Shown: positions 49,701-58,460, counted from the stretch's first letter. The stretch: DNA of 63,823 nucleotides from Deltaproteobacteria bacterium (GCA_013812655.1 JACCTC010000342.1:1-63823), one strand, 5' to 3'. Numbers and translations: made by a program. The notes: generated from the letters alone by a model not told the origin.

Positions 49701-52278
49701 GGGACACGGTGACCTTCGCCGGACCGTCGACGACCTTGCCGTCGGGGCTGACCGCGAGGACCGCGAAGCGCTGCGGCTTCTTGACGTCGACGAACCAGCC
49801 CGGCGACTTGATGCCGAAGTACTTGCGGGCGTGAAAGTACGGGACCGTGAACGTCTTGTTGATCACCTCGTTCGACGGTGATGCGACGCTCGCGCGGATC
49901 AGCAAGTCGGCATCTCGGTGGATGTCGTCGGGAGTCACCGCGACCGAGAGCGCCGCGTTGCCCTTGGCGTCGAGCGCGACGTGGTCCTCGGTGACCAGGG
50001 TCTGCGAGTGCTCGGAGGCGCCGTGGTAGTAGGACTCGTAGCGACGCTCGTCGAGGAACTGAAAGCCGGCATGCTGCTCGAACGCGACGCGCCGCGGCCG
50101 GCTGTGCACGGTGACCGCGACCTCGCCGGAGCGCAGCGGCGCGCCGTAGAGATAGTTCGCGGCAATCGTGGCCTCGAGCGTGCCGCGGCGGACGACGCGG
50201 GGAGTCTTCGCCGTGCCGGTGACCTCGAACGTCGCCGCGCGATACTCCTCGACGGTGAACTCGCGGGTGAACGTGCCGTGCTCGAGCTGTGCGCGGATCA
50301 CGTAGTCGCCGAGCCGCGCGTCACCGGGCAGATCGAGATCGAACCAGAAGCCGCCGAACGCGCTGAGCTTTGCCTCGGCGGTGGTGAACGTCTTGCCCTG
50401 CGGACCATCGACCTCGACCTTGACCTTCTTGCCTTCGCCGGCGATCGAGAGCGGCTCGCCGAGCCGGGTCACGCGCGCGAGCCCCTTGACGTGCACCTTC
50501 TCGCCGGGGCGATAGAGCCCGCGATCGGTGTGCATGAAGCCGCGTAGCTTGACCGGCGCGGTCTCGCGATCGACGTCGACGTTGAAGGCCCACGGGGACA
50601 GGCCACCGGAGCGGACCGGGTTGACCATCGTCCAGTCGGCACCGTGCTGGACGTAGACCCGCATCGCGTCGCTATCGCCGCCGTCGTCGTCCGCGAGGAT
50701 GGCCTGCGGGCCGGCGAGCTTCCCCGTGCCCGGGAGGACCGCGATGCCCTCGCCATCGGTGGTGCCCGTCCACGTCAGCTTGCCGGTCGCGTCACGAACC
50801 GTGACCGTCGCGCCGGGCAGCGGCTTGCCGGTCGAGAGCTGGGTGGCCCACACGAGGCCGCGTGTCGGCGACAGCTTGCTGACGACGCCGATGTCCGTGA
50901 AGTTGACGAGGACTTTTTGCCGACCGTTGTCGTCGTACGGAGGCCGGTCGACCTGCTTCGAGCCGAGCTCGATGTAGTACATGCCCGGGCCCGGCTTCTT
51001 GCCGACGAGCTCCGCGGGGTCGATCGGGCGCTGGCCCCACTTGTTCTTGACGCTGGCGATCGCGAGCTTCTTGTCGCGCGGCACGAGCCTGGACTTCGTG
51101 AAGTCGATCGGCTTGGACTCCCACCAGTCGAGCCGAGGCTGCAGCTCGTGGAAGTTCGCCTGGGTGATGTCGACGACCCGGATGTCGAGCTCGGTGACGT
51201 TGCGGGTCCACACCGGCAGCACCGGTCGCTTGAGCTCGGCGACGAAGTAGCCCGACTCCAGCGAGATCGTGGGCTCGGCGTCGGCGGTGCGAAACTCGAG
51301 CGTCTGCGGCTTGTCGAGCTGCTGCCCGAATACGTCGCGCTGCGAGGCGTCGATCGTCAGCGTGTATGTCGTGCGCGCCTCGAGCTGGGCCGCGCAGCTG
51401 AGCCCGGGCTGAGCGTCGCCGAGCGCGTGGCACTGCGCCGGGAACCCCGGGACGGCCGGCGAGATCTTGATCTGGTACGGCGCCTTGAGCGGGTTCGTGA
51501 ATGCGATCGCGAGGCGAAGGTTCTCGTCGGGCACGACGTCGTCGCTGTCGGGATCGAGGCTGACGAACCGCAGTGGCCCGTAGGTGCGGAACTTCTCCTC
51601 GAGCTTCTCGGCGGGTCCGAGGTTGCCCGTGGTGCCGCGGAGGTCCGGACGACAGCTCGCGACCCAGTCGGTGTCGAGCGCGAGCGGCGCGGCCGGCGTG
51701 ATCGTGTAGCTCCGGCCGGGGCCAGGGCTACTGTCGGCGGCGAGCTTGACCGGCGCGGTCGTCGAGCCGGCGGCGAAGCTGCAGTGCTTGGTGACCTGCT
51801 CGAACGGCACCTCCTGGGTGAACGTCAGCTTGACCAGCGGCTCGCGGGGGGCGCGCTGCTTCGAGCCGACGACCTCGATCACGCCGCCGAGGCGCTCGGT
51901 CATGAACTCGAACGTCGTGGTCTTGCCGAGCTGGCTGCCATCGAGCGCCTTGGTTCCCTCCGGCACGCTCGCGACGAATTTCGTGGAGACCGGCAGGCTC
52001 TTCGACGGCACGAGCACGAGCGTCTTGTCATCGGCCCATCGGGCCTCACCTTCGATCGCCGGGGCGACGCGGAGCGGCGGCGATGCGACCGGCTTGTCGA
52101 GCTGATCGCGCGCGACCATCGGCTTCGAGAACGAGAGGACGACGCGCAGCTGGCCGTCGACCACGCCGGTCGGAGTACCGGTGACGGCGAGGTCCTTCGG
52201 CCCCTTGCTGCCACCGCCGCCGCACGCGCCCGCCAGCGCCAGGCAAACCAGAACGAGACCGTGATTGCGCATCGCCAT
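46777..52278 (-). CDS. Bacterial alpha-2-macroglobulin lipoprotein
   Basis: 1833 residues. Signal MAMRNHGLVLVCLALAGAC with lipobox, so anchored in the envelope. A series of MG beta domains, then A2M region and the thioester motif YGCLEQ near 1366, followed by the alpha/alpha toroid (TED) and receptor-like end. The intact thioester (CxEQ) places it in the protease-trapping type like E. coli YfhM/ECAM, which works with PBP1C: a protease cleaves the bait region and is covalently trapped. Full length for the family. Co-transcribed with pbpC; the LTD lipoprotein gene lies 87 bases upstream. Confidence 0.95.
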   Translation of the reverse strand: MAMRNHGLVLVCLALAGACGGGGSKGPKDLAVTGTPTGVVDGQLRVVLSFSKPMVARDQLDKPVASPPLRVAPAIEGEARWADDKTLVLVPSKSLPVSTKFVASVPEGTKALDGSQLGKTTTFEFMTERLGGVIEVVGSKQRAPREPLVKLTFTQEVPFEQVTKHCSFAAGSTTAPVKLAADSSPGPGRSYTITPAAPLALDTDWVASCRPDLRGTTGNLGPAEKLEEKFRTYGPLRFVSLDPDSDDVVPDENLRLAIAFTNPLKAPYQIKISPAVPGFPAQCHALGDAQPGLSCAAQLEARTTYTLTIDASQRDVFGQQLDKPQTLEFRTADAEPTISLESGYFVAELKRPVLPVWTRNVTELDIRVVDITQANFHELQPRLDWWESKPIDFTKSRLVPRDKKLAIASVKNKWGQRPIDPAELVGKKPGPGMYYIELGSKQVDRPPYDDNGRQKVLVNFTDIGVVSKLSPTRGLVWATQLSTGKPLPGATVTVRDATGKLTWTGTTDGEGIAVLPGTGKLAGPQAILADDDGGDSDAMRVYVQHGADWTMVNPVRSGGLSPWAFNVDVDRETAPVKLRGFMHTDRGLYRPGEKVHVKGLARVTRLGEPLSIAGEGKKVKVEVDGPQGKTFTTAEAKLSAFGGFWFDLDLPGDARLGDYVIRAQLEHGTFTREFTVEEYRAATFEVTGTAKTPRVVRRGTLEATIAANYLYGAPLRSGEVAVTVHSRPRRVAFEQHAGFQFLDERRYESYYHGASEHSQTLVTEDHVALDAKGNAALSVAVTPDDIHRDADLLIRASVASPSNEVINKTFTVPYFHARKYFGIKSPGWFVDVKKPQRFAVLAVSPDGKVVDGPAKVTVSRRDWNCAWEDWGYRGSYQCTESTKVIVDKTLQITGGKPVDLEFTPESGGQYWVVVQGASDRDEAAVAALEIYAWGDGGGSWRSDDTLAMAIVADKKEYKAGDTATLILKTDLAEATGLVTIERDGVIEKRLIKVTPTTKHLTVPITANHAPNVYVSVALVQGRMGEGPRGKPRMRMGLVNLPVRPEDTTLTVAVETDRKDYRPGAPVTATIKVTDKSGAPVSAEVSIAAADEGVLSLIGFETPNPVPTFYAPWGIGVTTATQLEYIRDIPGPNLDRPATGGDAAGTLRSRFASTAVWAPGAVTNAAGVATVKFAAPDNLTAFRIMAVAADKGYRFGSGDKRFTVSKPLQLHAALPRFLNLGDELKGGVIVHNETGKAGTAIVKLVTDKRLTAAGGTERGIERTITLAKDARVPVLFDLTAAELGTSTLQFSVTMNGEGDAVALSLPVQHPSPVLVQPVASGSTKDARTIPVALPPDAIPTSAELVVSVDPDGLAGLENGLRDLVQYPYGCLEQTTSKVIPMIAVRDLAESLAIDGLSGPALEKFVKAGIAKIGRHQTAYGGFSLWPGGQPEAYYTAYALWGLHLAKQAGYPVDAQRMADGLEYLKNDGQRPDSSHPYYSEAGNLGSQAFALYVRAVLGDKDTQAATTLIANPKLPVYGKAFLARALAAGTGAKDPAVGKLVAELATLASTATGADALIDEPDGDLDGYMSSSLRTTAIVLGALVELDPKNAAIKPLVRVVMAKRRASRYMDTQQNLYALLALTSYARTVAGQAPSVTVEVDDKSVLAATLGGKQRLRVVTVLMPASGNVKITPKGDVNYHVEVRHRRAPGSIKAEANGLVLSRDYLDEAGKPKTSFTVGDLVVVRLATQLKDDEAHLIVSDPLPAGFEALNTRLATVGTTGIKQSKQWSTFREMRDDRVDFASEWTWQGGYVHEYTMRAIAVGKFTRPPTVAELMYEPATNAHTALDVLEIKAK

Positions 52279-52365
52279 CTCCGCCTACGCCCCGTCGACG
52301 CCGGAATATTTCCGACTTTTGGCCGCGACACGGAGCCAAGCCGCGACGGCGCGACCGTAGCGCGT

Positions 52366-53586
52366 TCAGGGCACGTTCGCGGTGCCGGGCGTGCGCGTAT
52401 TGCAGCTCTTCCAGTCCGCCGCGGCCTGGTTCGTATCCTTGCCGTTCGGACTGCGACACAAGGTGAGCGTCACGGTGTTCGAGTCGGCGATCGCGGCGTC
52501 GAGCGCGGTTCCCTCGACGAGCGAGACCGGTGCCGGGAAGCCGGCGATCGTCGCGGCCGTGATCGCGCCCTCGTACGAGAATGCATCGATCAAGGTGTGA
52601 GCGACGTCATCGATCAGCGCGATGCCATCGGGCGGACCGTTCTGGATCTGGTCCTGCGTCCATGCGGGATTGAGCTTCTGCGCCGATGTCGGGACGCTGA
52701 CGCCCGGGCCCGCGATCACGAGGTACTTGCCCGCGGCGAGCGATCCGACCGACGACAGATCGATCGTGCTGTACGCGGTGTTCGTCGCGCCGTTGACGAG
52801 GACGATCTTGAGGCCCGCGAGCGACGTGGTCGCGGCGGACGGATTGAACAGCTCGAGGTACTCCGCGGAGTCGGTGCCGACGTTGTCGTAGTCGACCTCG
52901 TTGATCACGATGCCCGGCGAGGCACCACCACCGAACGCGATGACGTAGTTCTTGATCGCCTTCGGGTTCTCCGCGTCATCGGCCGACAGCACGAGCGTGT
53001 AGCGGTTGGAAGCTGCGATCTGCGCGGGCGTCGGGCACCAGCGCCAGCGCGCGGTCTGGCCGTCGAGCTGATCGAGCATCGCACCGGTGATCGCCGGGTC
53101 TTCCTCCGCGATCGTCAGCTGCGCGGTATCTTGATCCTCGACCACGATCGATACCTCGATGCACGGATCGGTCGCGAGGTTGATGACGCGCCCTGCCCCG
53201 AGCGGCTCGCGAAAGATCGGGAGGCCGCCGGCCGACGAGCGGACGTCGATGGTGATCGTGACGGTCGTGTCGTTGGAGCCGTCCGACACCGTGAAGTCGA
53301 AGGCGTGCATCCCGACGTCGGTGCCGACCGGCGTCCACCGGAACACGCCGCGGCCGCCGGGCGTCTGGGTCACCGTCGCGTTGCCCTCGAGCTCGAGGTC
53401 CGTTGCCTTGACGCTGTAGGTCAGCGCGTCGCCGTCCGGATCGACGCCCTCGAGCTCGAGCACCAGCTCGTGACCAACGACCGCGATCTGATCGACGAGG
53501 CCGATCAGATCGGGCGCGGCGCCGCCGCCGCAACCGGCGACCATCACGGCGACCACCACGACCATCAAGAGCCAGCGCGCCAACAC
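52366..53586 (-). CDS. Lamin-tail-domain lipoprotein
   Basis: 406 residues from the GTG at 53586; a longer reading from 53778 has an implausible basic leader. Signal VLARWLLMVVVVAVMV with lipobox VAGC. Two Ig/cadherin-like domains follow (VDPDGDALTYSVKATDLELE; DFTVSDGSNDTTVTITIDV) and a C-terminal LTD with VINEVDYDN, AEYLELFNPS and SLAGLKIVLVNG. LTD domains of exported bacterial proteins bind surfaces or nucleic acid or accompany nucleases; no nuclease is present here. It is upstream of alpha-2-macroglobulin on the same strand and could be co-expressed. Confidence 0.83.
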   Translation of the reverse strand: MLARWLLMVVVVAVMVAGCGGGAAPDLIGLVDQIAVVGHELVLELEGVDPDGDALTYSVKATDLELEGNATVTQTPGGRGVFRWTPVGTDVGMHAFDFTVSDGSNDTTVTITIDVRSSAGGLPIFREPLGAGRVINLATDPCIEVSIVVEDQDTAQLTIAEEDPAITGAMLDQLDGQTARWRWCPTPAQIAASNRYTLVLSADDAENPKAIKNYVIAFGGGASPGIVINEVDYDNVGTDSAEYLELFNPSAATTSLAGLKIVLVNGATNTAYSTIDLSSVGSLAAGKYLVIAGPGVSVPTSAQKLNPAWTQDQIQNGPPDGIALIDDVAHTLIDAFSYEGAITAATIAGFPAPVSLVEGTALDAAIADSNTVTLTLCRSPNGKDTNQAAADWKSCNTRTPGTANVP

Positions 53587-53650
53587 GCCCCATTGTACGT
53601 GGAACTCCCGCGCGCGGGGTCCGCGTTCGGGTCGAGCAGGCCTGCGCGGA

Positions 53651-53920
53651 TCAGTTGAGGTGCGGGTTCGGCGGCGGCAAGCTCGCAGGGTCGGCGTCGT
53701 CGGCAGACTCCTGAGGTCCATCGGCGGCCGCCCGGGCTCGCTCGGCGTTCGCGACGTACTGGGCACGGCGCTTGGCATCGGTCTCGCGGTCCGCGGCGCG
53801 CTCCCACAGGTGCCCGCACTCGCGCCAGGCGCGCTCGTACGACGCCGCGTCCTTGGCGTTGAGCGCCTTCTGCTCGGCGGCTTCCGCCTTCGCCACGTGG
53901 GGATTTCGTCCGAAGCTCAT
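53651..53920 (-). CDS. Small conserved charged protein
   Basis: 89 residues, Ala/Glu/Arg-rich and mostly helical: SFGRNPHVAKAEAAEQKA, then RAWRECGHLWERAADRE, KRRAQYVANAERARA and a Pro-rich tail. I recognise this type as a small protein conserved in myxobacteria but know no function. No signal or membrane segment. Unlikely to be spurious because the heptad-like pattern and start are consistent. Confidence 0.6.
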   Translation of the reverse strand: MSFGRNPHVAKAEAAEQKALNAKDAASYERAWRECGHLWERAADRETDAKRRAQYVANAERARAAADGPQESADDADPASLPPPNPHLN

Positions 53921-53970
53921 GGATACCTCGCGCTCGCGTATAGCGCGGGGGTCTGACTCGTGGCGATCCG

Positions 53971-54044
53971 GTCAGCGCAGCGAGATCCCGCGCATCGCGA
54001 CGCGCGAGAGCCACGCGCCCAGACCGCGGAGGCCAAGGCTCGCG
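53971..54044. repeat. Displaced copy of the M28 peptidase 3' end (74 bp)
   Basis: Gapless 66/74 match to 55424-55497, which is the last codons and stop of the M28 peptidase gene. The minus-strand reading gives LGAWLSRVAMRGISLR against LGAGAWLSRVALRGISLR. The two copies are direct repeats bracketing the AAA/DUF4143 gene, as left by an insertion with duplication or by recombination. Confidence 0.8.
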
Positions 54045-54045
54045 C

Positions 54046-54150
54046 CGGAAGAAGCGCGGTCGCAAGTCGCGCAGGAACCCACTCGCCGACGAGGTCGCGG
54101 GCCTCGAGCGCGAGCTCGCGAAGGTGGGGTCGTGGACACGCTATTTGTGA
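54046..54150 (+). pseudogene. Possible transposase remnant
   Basis: 35 codons read RKKRGRKSRRNPLADEV and then LERELAKVGSW before a TGA. The basic cluster followed by a short coiled coil resembles the end of an IS3-type OrfA. No start is visible and it directly abuts the displaced peptidase repeat. Too short to assign firmly. Confidence 0.3.
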
Positions 54151-54153
54151 TGC

Positions 54154-54182
54154 TTGAAATCCTATATGTCGACATATAGATT
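54154..54182 (+). promoter_or_regulatory. Promoter with palindromic operator of the AAA gene
   Basis: TTGAAA (54154-54159), 17 bases, TAGATT (54177-54182). The spacer and -10 hold the perfect 18-base palindrome CTATATGTCGACATATAG (54162-54179). The predicted +1 is one base before the ATG at 54190, giving a leaderless message. A repressor bound to the palindrome would block polymerase. Confidence 0.6.
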
Positions 54183-54189
54183 ATCGTGG

Positions 54190-55368
54190 ATGGTGCTGAT
54201 CCCGCGAACCGCCTTGCTCGAGCGGATTCGCGCACTCTTGCGCGACAGCCCGGTCGTCGCCCTGCTCGGGCCTCGTCAGTCCGGCAAGACGACGCTCGCG
54301 CTCCAGGCGCTGCGGCTCACGACGAACGGCGACCGCTTCGACCTCGAGGACCCGCGCGATCTGCAGCGGATCGGGCAACCGATGACCGCGCTGGAGGGAC
54401 TGCGCGGTCTCGTCGTCATCGACGAGATCCAACGAGCTCCCGAGCTGTTCCCGATCCTGCGCGTGCTGGCGGATCGGCGTCCGCTTCCCGCGCGCTTCCT
54501 GGTTCTCGGGAGCGCCGCCCCCGAGCTACTCCGACAGTCGTCCGAATCGCTGGCCGGCCGGATCCGCTTCGTCGAGCTGCCCGGATTTTCCCTCGACGAG
54601 ATCGATCGAAGGTTCCTGCAGCGGCGGCTGGTGCGCGGCGGCTTCCCGCGCTCGTACCTGGCCGCGTCCGACGGCGCGAGCTTTGAATGGCGTGAGGACT
54701 TCATCCGGACGTTCATCGAGCGGGACATCCCTGCCCTCGGCGCCCAGATCCGTTCTCCGAGCAACCTGCGGCGGCTCTGGTCGATGCTCGCCCATCGTCA
54801 CGCCCAGGTCTGGAGCGGCGCGTCGCTGGCAGCGTCGCTCGGCGAGTCGTACCCGACGGTGAAGCGCCACGTGGACCTCTTGACCGGAGCCCTCGTGCTG
54901 CGTCAGCTCCAACCGTGGCTCCCGAACCTCGAGAAACGCCTGGTCAAGTCGCCGAAGGTCTTCATCCGCGACTCCGGCGTGTTGCACGCTCTCCTCGGAG
55001 TCCGCAGCTTCCGCGAGCTCGAAGGGCATCCGTCGCTCGGCGCCTCGTGGGAAGGGCTCGTGCTCGAGGAGCTCGTCGGCCGCGTCTCGGAGCGTGACGT
55101 CTACTTCTGGTCGACCCACGCGGGCGCCGAGGTCGACTTCGTCTGGAAGCGCGGCGCCAGACTCGTCGCCTTCGAAGCCAAGTGGGGCGATGCACCTGCG
55201 ATGACCAAGTCGATGCACATCGCGCTCGCCGATCTCCGCCTCGACGCACTCTATGTCGTCTACCCGGGGCCACGGCGCTATCGCCTCGACAAGCGCGTCG
55301 AGGTTCTACCCATCGAGGAGCTCGCCTCGGTCCTACCGGGCGGTACTCGAAAGCGACGCAACTCTTAG
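54190..55368 (+). CDS. AAA ATPase with DUF4143 domain
   Basis: 392 residues from the ATG at 54190 (an upstream in-frame ATG at 54154 lies inside the promoter). Walker A GPRQSGKTT (about 27-35), Walker B GLVVIDEIQRAP, sensor VLGSAAPELL; then a winged-helix-like segment (ASLAASLGESYPTVKRHVDLL) and the DUF4143 nuclease-like fold with EVDFVW and FEAKW, the E-D-EAK pattern of PD-(D/E)XK enzymes. Such genes are frequent in accessory DNA and toxin-antitoxin-like or defence islands, though their role is unsettled. It is bracketed by 74-bp repeats from the next gene, and its AT-rich promoter differs from its surroundings, which indicates acquisition. Confidence 0.9.
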   Translation: MVLIPRTALLERIRALLRDSPVVALLGPRQSGKTTLALQALRLTTNGDRFDLEDPRDLQRIGQPMTALEGLRGLVVIDEIQRAPELFPILRVLADRRPLPARFLVLGSAAPELLRQSSESLAGRIRFVELPGFSLDEIDRRFLQRRLVRGGFPRSYLAASDGASFEWREDFIRTFIERDIPALGAQIRSPSNLRRLWSMLAHRHAQVWSGASLAASLGESYPTVKRHVDLLTGALVLRQLQPWLPNLEKRLVKSPKVFIRDSGVLHALLGVRSFRELEGHPSLGASWEGLVLEELVGRVSERDVYFWSTHAGAEVDFVWKRGARLVAFEAKWGDAPAMTKSMHIALADLRLDALYVVYPGPRRYRLDKRVEVLPIEELASVLPGGTRKRRNS

Positions 55369-55423
55369 CTCACCGCGCGCGCGGATGCGCGACGAAGTGG
55401 AATGGGACGAGGATCTCGTAGCG

Positions 55424-55497
55424 GTCAGCGCAGCGAGATCCCGCGCAGCGCGACGCGCGACAGCCACGCACCCGCGCCGAGGAGGCCGAGGCTCGCG
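55424..55497. repeat. Resident copy of the 74-bp repeat
   Basis: The original of the pair described at 53971-54044; it includes the stop and last 23 codons of the M28 peptidase gene. Eight mismatches, five of them within or beside the 54021-54031 stretch of the other copy, show that the duplication is not recent. Confidence 0.8.
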
Positions 55498-56804
55498 AAG
55501 GCGGCGAGGAGGCCCCACGAGACCTGTCGCGGGCTGTACGGCGCAGCGGCAGCCGTCGTGGCCGGGGCCAACTCGCCCTTCGCGAGCTCGATCGCGTAGG
55601 CAATGCCAAGGCGCGCGAACTTGAGGGCGTGGGCGGCGTTGTTGCCGCTCGTCTCGAGCGTGTCCTTCGACGTGTGGATCGACTTGTTGCGCTGGCTCAT
55701 CCGCGACTCGAACGGCATCGATGCCGGGACGCCGGCGCGATACCAGGCCGCGTGATCGGAGCACGCGTAGCCGCAGGCATCGAGGCCCCACGTCGCGCCG
55801 ACGTAGGTCTCGATCAGCTCGGTCAAGAACGTGTTCTGCGCGGCGTTCGTGAAGTCCTTCATGAGCCAGATGTCCTTCTCGGACCCCTGGTAGTTCGTCA
55901 TGTCGAGCTGCAGCGCGCCGACGACGTTGACCTTGCGCTGCTTGTACGCGCGGACGATGCCTTGCGATCCGCGGAGACCGACCTCCTCGGCGGCGTAGGC
56001 CATGAACTGGACCGTGCGCGCGGGCCGGTAGTCGGCGGCGAGCAGCACGCGCGCGATCTCGGTGAGCGTCGCGATGCCCGAGGCATCGTCGTCGGCGCCG
56101 GGCGCCGTGCTCGCCGAGCCACCGAGCGCGATCGAGTCGAGGTGCGCGCCGAGCACGACGATCTCGCCGGCACGGGCCCTGCCGGGGATCGTGAGGATCA
56201 CCGACTGCTGCGGATAGCCGTGATCGAACAGCTCGACGGTGACGTCGGTGCGCGTCGTGAGCCCGCGCCAGCGATCGCGCAGCCACAGCGAGGCCTCCGC
56301 GCCGGTCGCGGAGCGATAGTGACGGTTCGGCATCGCCGACAGCGTGCGGATCGTGTCGACGATCACCCTGCGATCGAGCGCCGCCATCGCGAGGTGGACG
56401 CTCGCACCCTGATCGATCGTGTAGTCGACCGCGACGGCCGACTGACCGCGGGCATCGTCGTCGTCGACATCTCGCGCTGCCGCGCGCGCCTCATCGATCG
56501 ACTCGTGCAGCACGAAGCCGCCGCACCGGCTGTGCTGCTCGTGCATCTGCTCGGACAGCGCCTCGAGATCCGCGGCGTCGACGGCGAGCACCGCGACCTC
56601 GGCGCCGGCCTCGAGCACCTCGAAGCTGGCGTGGTCCCCCGCGACCTCCCGCGCGGTCGCGATCGCATCGGTGCCGATCGTGATGTAGCGGATACCGACC
56701 TCGGGCGGCGCCAGGGCCACCGGCGGGCTCGCACAGCCACCGAGCAAGGCCGCGAGCGTGGCGACGACGATCAGGGCGCTGCGCATCCCGATACTGTAGC
56801 GCAC
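55425..56804 (-). CDS. M28 family aminopeptidase lipoprotein
   Basis: 459 residues (or from 56786, MRSALIVVATLAALLGGC). Lipobox LLGGC. The M28 metal-binding set is present: GAHLDS, GADDDASG, AYAAEEVGLRG, LQLDMTNY and SDHAAWYRAG, as in Vibrio/Aeromonas leucyl aminopeptidases. A C-terminal TM-like helix (WGLLAAFASLGLLGAGAW) with a basic end follows. It probably trims peptides at the outer face of the envelope. A second, displaced copy of the last codons lies at 53971-54044. Confidence 0.9.
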   Translation of the reverse strand: MRYSIGMRSALIVVATLAALLGGCASPPVALAPPEVGIRYITIGTDAIATAREVAGDHASFEVLEAGAEVAVLAVDAADLEALSEQMHEQHSRCGGFVLHESIDEARAAARDVDDDDARGQSAVAVDYTIDQGASVHLAMAALDRRVIVDTIRTLSAMPNRHYRSATGAEASLWLRDRWRGLTTRTDVTVELFDHGYPQQSVILTIPGRARAGEIVVLGAHLDSIALGGSASTAPGADDDASGIATLTEIARVLLAADYRPARTVQFMAYAAEEVGLRGSQGIVRAYKQRKVNVVGALQLDMTNYQGSEKDIWLMKDFTNAAQNTFLTELIETYVGATWGLDACGYACSDHAAWYRAGVPASMPFESRMSQRNKSIHTSKDTLETSGNNAAHALKFARLGIAYAIELAKGELAPATTAAAAPYSPRQVSWGLLAAFASLGLLGAGAWLSRVALRGISLR

Positions 56805-56829
56805 GGAGGCCGATCGAGCTGTCCGGCCT

Positions 56830-57681
56830 CTACTCGGCTTCCGCGAGGTCCGTGCGATGGAGCTCCGAGGTGCCGCCGTCCGCCCGGATCCAGTGGACGA
56901 CGGTGTCGGTCACGACGTAGCCGGTCACCGGATCGCGCAGCCGCTCCTCGAGCATGCCGTTGAGCGCGTGATACTTGCCGCACAGCACGCCGTCGGCGGC
57001 GATCAGCAGCTCGCACGGATAGTCAGCTGGTGGCGCACCGACGACGCGATCGAAGCCGGTCAAGAGGTCGCGCAGCCGGATGCCCTCTGCGGTGCGATGC
57101 GCGATCTGGCCATCCTTGACCGTCGCGGCCATCGAGGTCGGCTGCAGGATCTCCGAGGTATCGCCGAGCCGGGGATACCGCGTGACCGACGTGTCCGCCT
57201 CGACCATGTACGCGAACGAGGCGTCCACCGCGATCACCCGGGCGTCGGTGCTCGACGTCGCGATCCGCTCGGGCACGCTGCCGGCGGTCCAGATCGCGAC
57301 GAGCCCGGTGTCGCTGTAGAACAGGCCCTCCGCGGATCCGACGATGTGCGGCGCAAACGTCCGCATCGACTCGATCGCCGTCCCGACGCGGCGGTTGATG
57401 ATCTTGCCGCTGCCTTCGACCTCGACCCATGCGACCCAGTTGCCGGCGGCGACGACCTCGTTGACGGCACCGCTGGTCGGAAGCTTGCCGATCACGGTCC
57501 CGTCGAGCCCGATCTCGATCACCTTGCTGTCGGTGGTGTCGATCGCGAAGATCGAGGTGTCGTTGATCGCGAGCTGCTTCAGGCTGCCGGAGACCTCGGC
57601 GAGCGGTGGAGGACCGCTGTCCCCACCGCCGCACGCCGCCACCATCACCGTCAGGGAGAGCCACGAGGTCGTTCGCATCAT
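56830..57681 (-). CDS. Lipoprotein, propeller-like
   Basis: 283 residues. Signal with lipobox VAAC, then repeated beta strands of the type LAINDTSIFAIDTTDSKVIEI, EVVAAGNWVAWVEVEG and EGLFYSDTGLVAIW, consistent with a six- or seven-bladed propeller. One Cys pair near residue 225-240. Surface-exposed, function unknown. It lies 25 bases upstream of the M28 peptidase gene on the same strand, so they may be co-expressed. Confidence 0.75.
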   Translation of the reverse strand: MMRTTSWLSLTVMVAACGGGDSGPPPLAEVSGSLKQLAINDTSIFAIDTTDSKVIEIGLDGTVIGKLPTSGAVNEVVAAGNWVAWVEVEGSGKIINRRVGTAIESMRTFAPHIVGSAEGLFYSDTGLVAIWTAGSVPERIATSSTDARVIAVDASFAYMVEADTSVTRYPRLGDTSEILQPTSMAATVKDGQIAHRTAEGIRLRDLLTGFDRVVGAPPADYPCELLIAADGVLCGKYHALNGMLEERLRDPVTGYVVTDTVVHWIRADGGTSELHRTDLAEAE

Positions 57682-57701
57682 GAATGATCATGTAGCGCGA
57701 A

Positions 57702-58460
57702 ATGCTCCTCATCGGATGTCGCCACTTCCGGTTGCATGCCGGTGTGATCGCTTCCACGGTGGAGGGCATGTACGCGGTCCTCGACGTCGCGATCGAAGCT
57801 GCCCACGCGGCGGCGCAGCTCGCGATCCGGCCGCACGCGCCGCGCGCCGATGCTGCCGGCGGCACGGGATCCCGCACGTTCGCGGGCGCGGACATCTATG
57901 TCCCGGAGAGCTACCGGCCCGACAAGCCCGTCGGCGCACTCGTCATGCTCCACGGCGCGAACGGCAAGCCCAAGGGCCCTCTCACGTGGCTCAAGAAGGC
58001 GGCGAATCGCTCGGGCTTCATCGTGATCGCGCCGAAGTCGACCGCCGCGAGCTGGGACCTCATCGACGGTGGCCTCGGCCCCGACGTCGCACGGCTCGAC
58101 GCCATCCTGGCGGCGCTGTTCGACGAGTACGCGATCGATCCGGAACGCCTCGCGATCGGTGGATTCTCCGACGGCGCCTCGTACGCGCTGACGATCGGCA
58201 TCGCGAACGGCACGCTGTTTCGCACGATCCTCGCGTTCTCGCCAGGCTTCCAGAACCCACCGCGACGGCGCGGGATGCCGCGGATCTTCGTCGCGCATGG
58301 CACCGGCGACCCGATCCTGCCGATCGCGCGGACCAGCCGGCGCATCGTGCCCCGGCTCCAGCGCCTGAAGTACGACGTCGAGTACGTCGAGTTCGATGGC
58401 GACCACGTGGTGCCGCGCGCGATGGTGACCCGCTCGATCGCCTGGTGGCTCGCCCGTTAG
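57702..58460 (+). CDS. Alpha/beta hydrolase (esterase/depolymerase-like)
   Basis: 252 residues from 57702; a start at 57768 (MYAVLDVA) is equally plausible. Hydrolase motifs: GALVMLHGANG, nucleophile GFSDGAS, HGTGDPILP (Asp), DGDHVVP (His). This set fits the feruloyl/PHB-depolymerase-like or phospholipase/carboxylesterase group. No clear signal peptide, so cytosolic or poorly exported. Its 5' end is 20 bases from the divergent propeller lipoprotein gene. Confidence 0.85.
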   Translation: MLLIGCRHFRLHAGVIASTVEGMYAVLDVAIEAAHAAAQLAIRPHAPRADAAGGTGSRTFAGADIYVPESYRPDKPVGALVMLHGANGKPKGPLTWLKKAANRSGFIVIAPKSTAASWDLIDGGLGPDVARLDAILAALFDEYAIDPERLAIGGFSDGASYALTIGIANGTLFRTILAFSPGFQNPPRRRGMPRIFVAHGTGDPILPIARTSRRIVPRLQRLKYDVEYVEFDGDHVVPRAMVTRSIAWWLAR

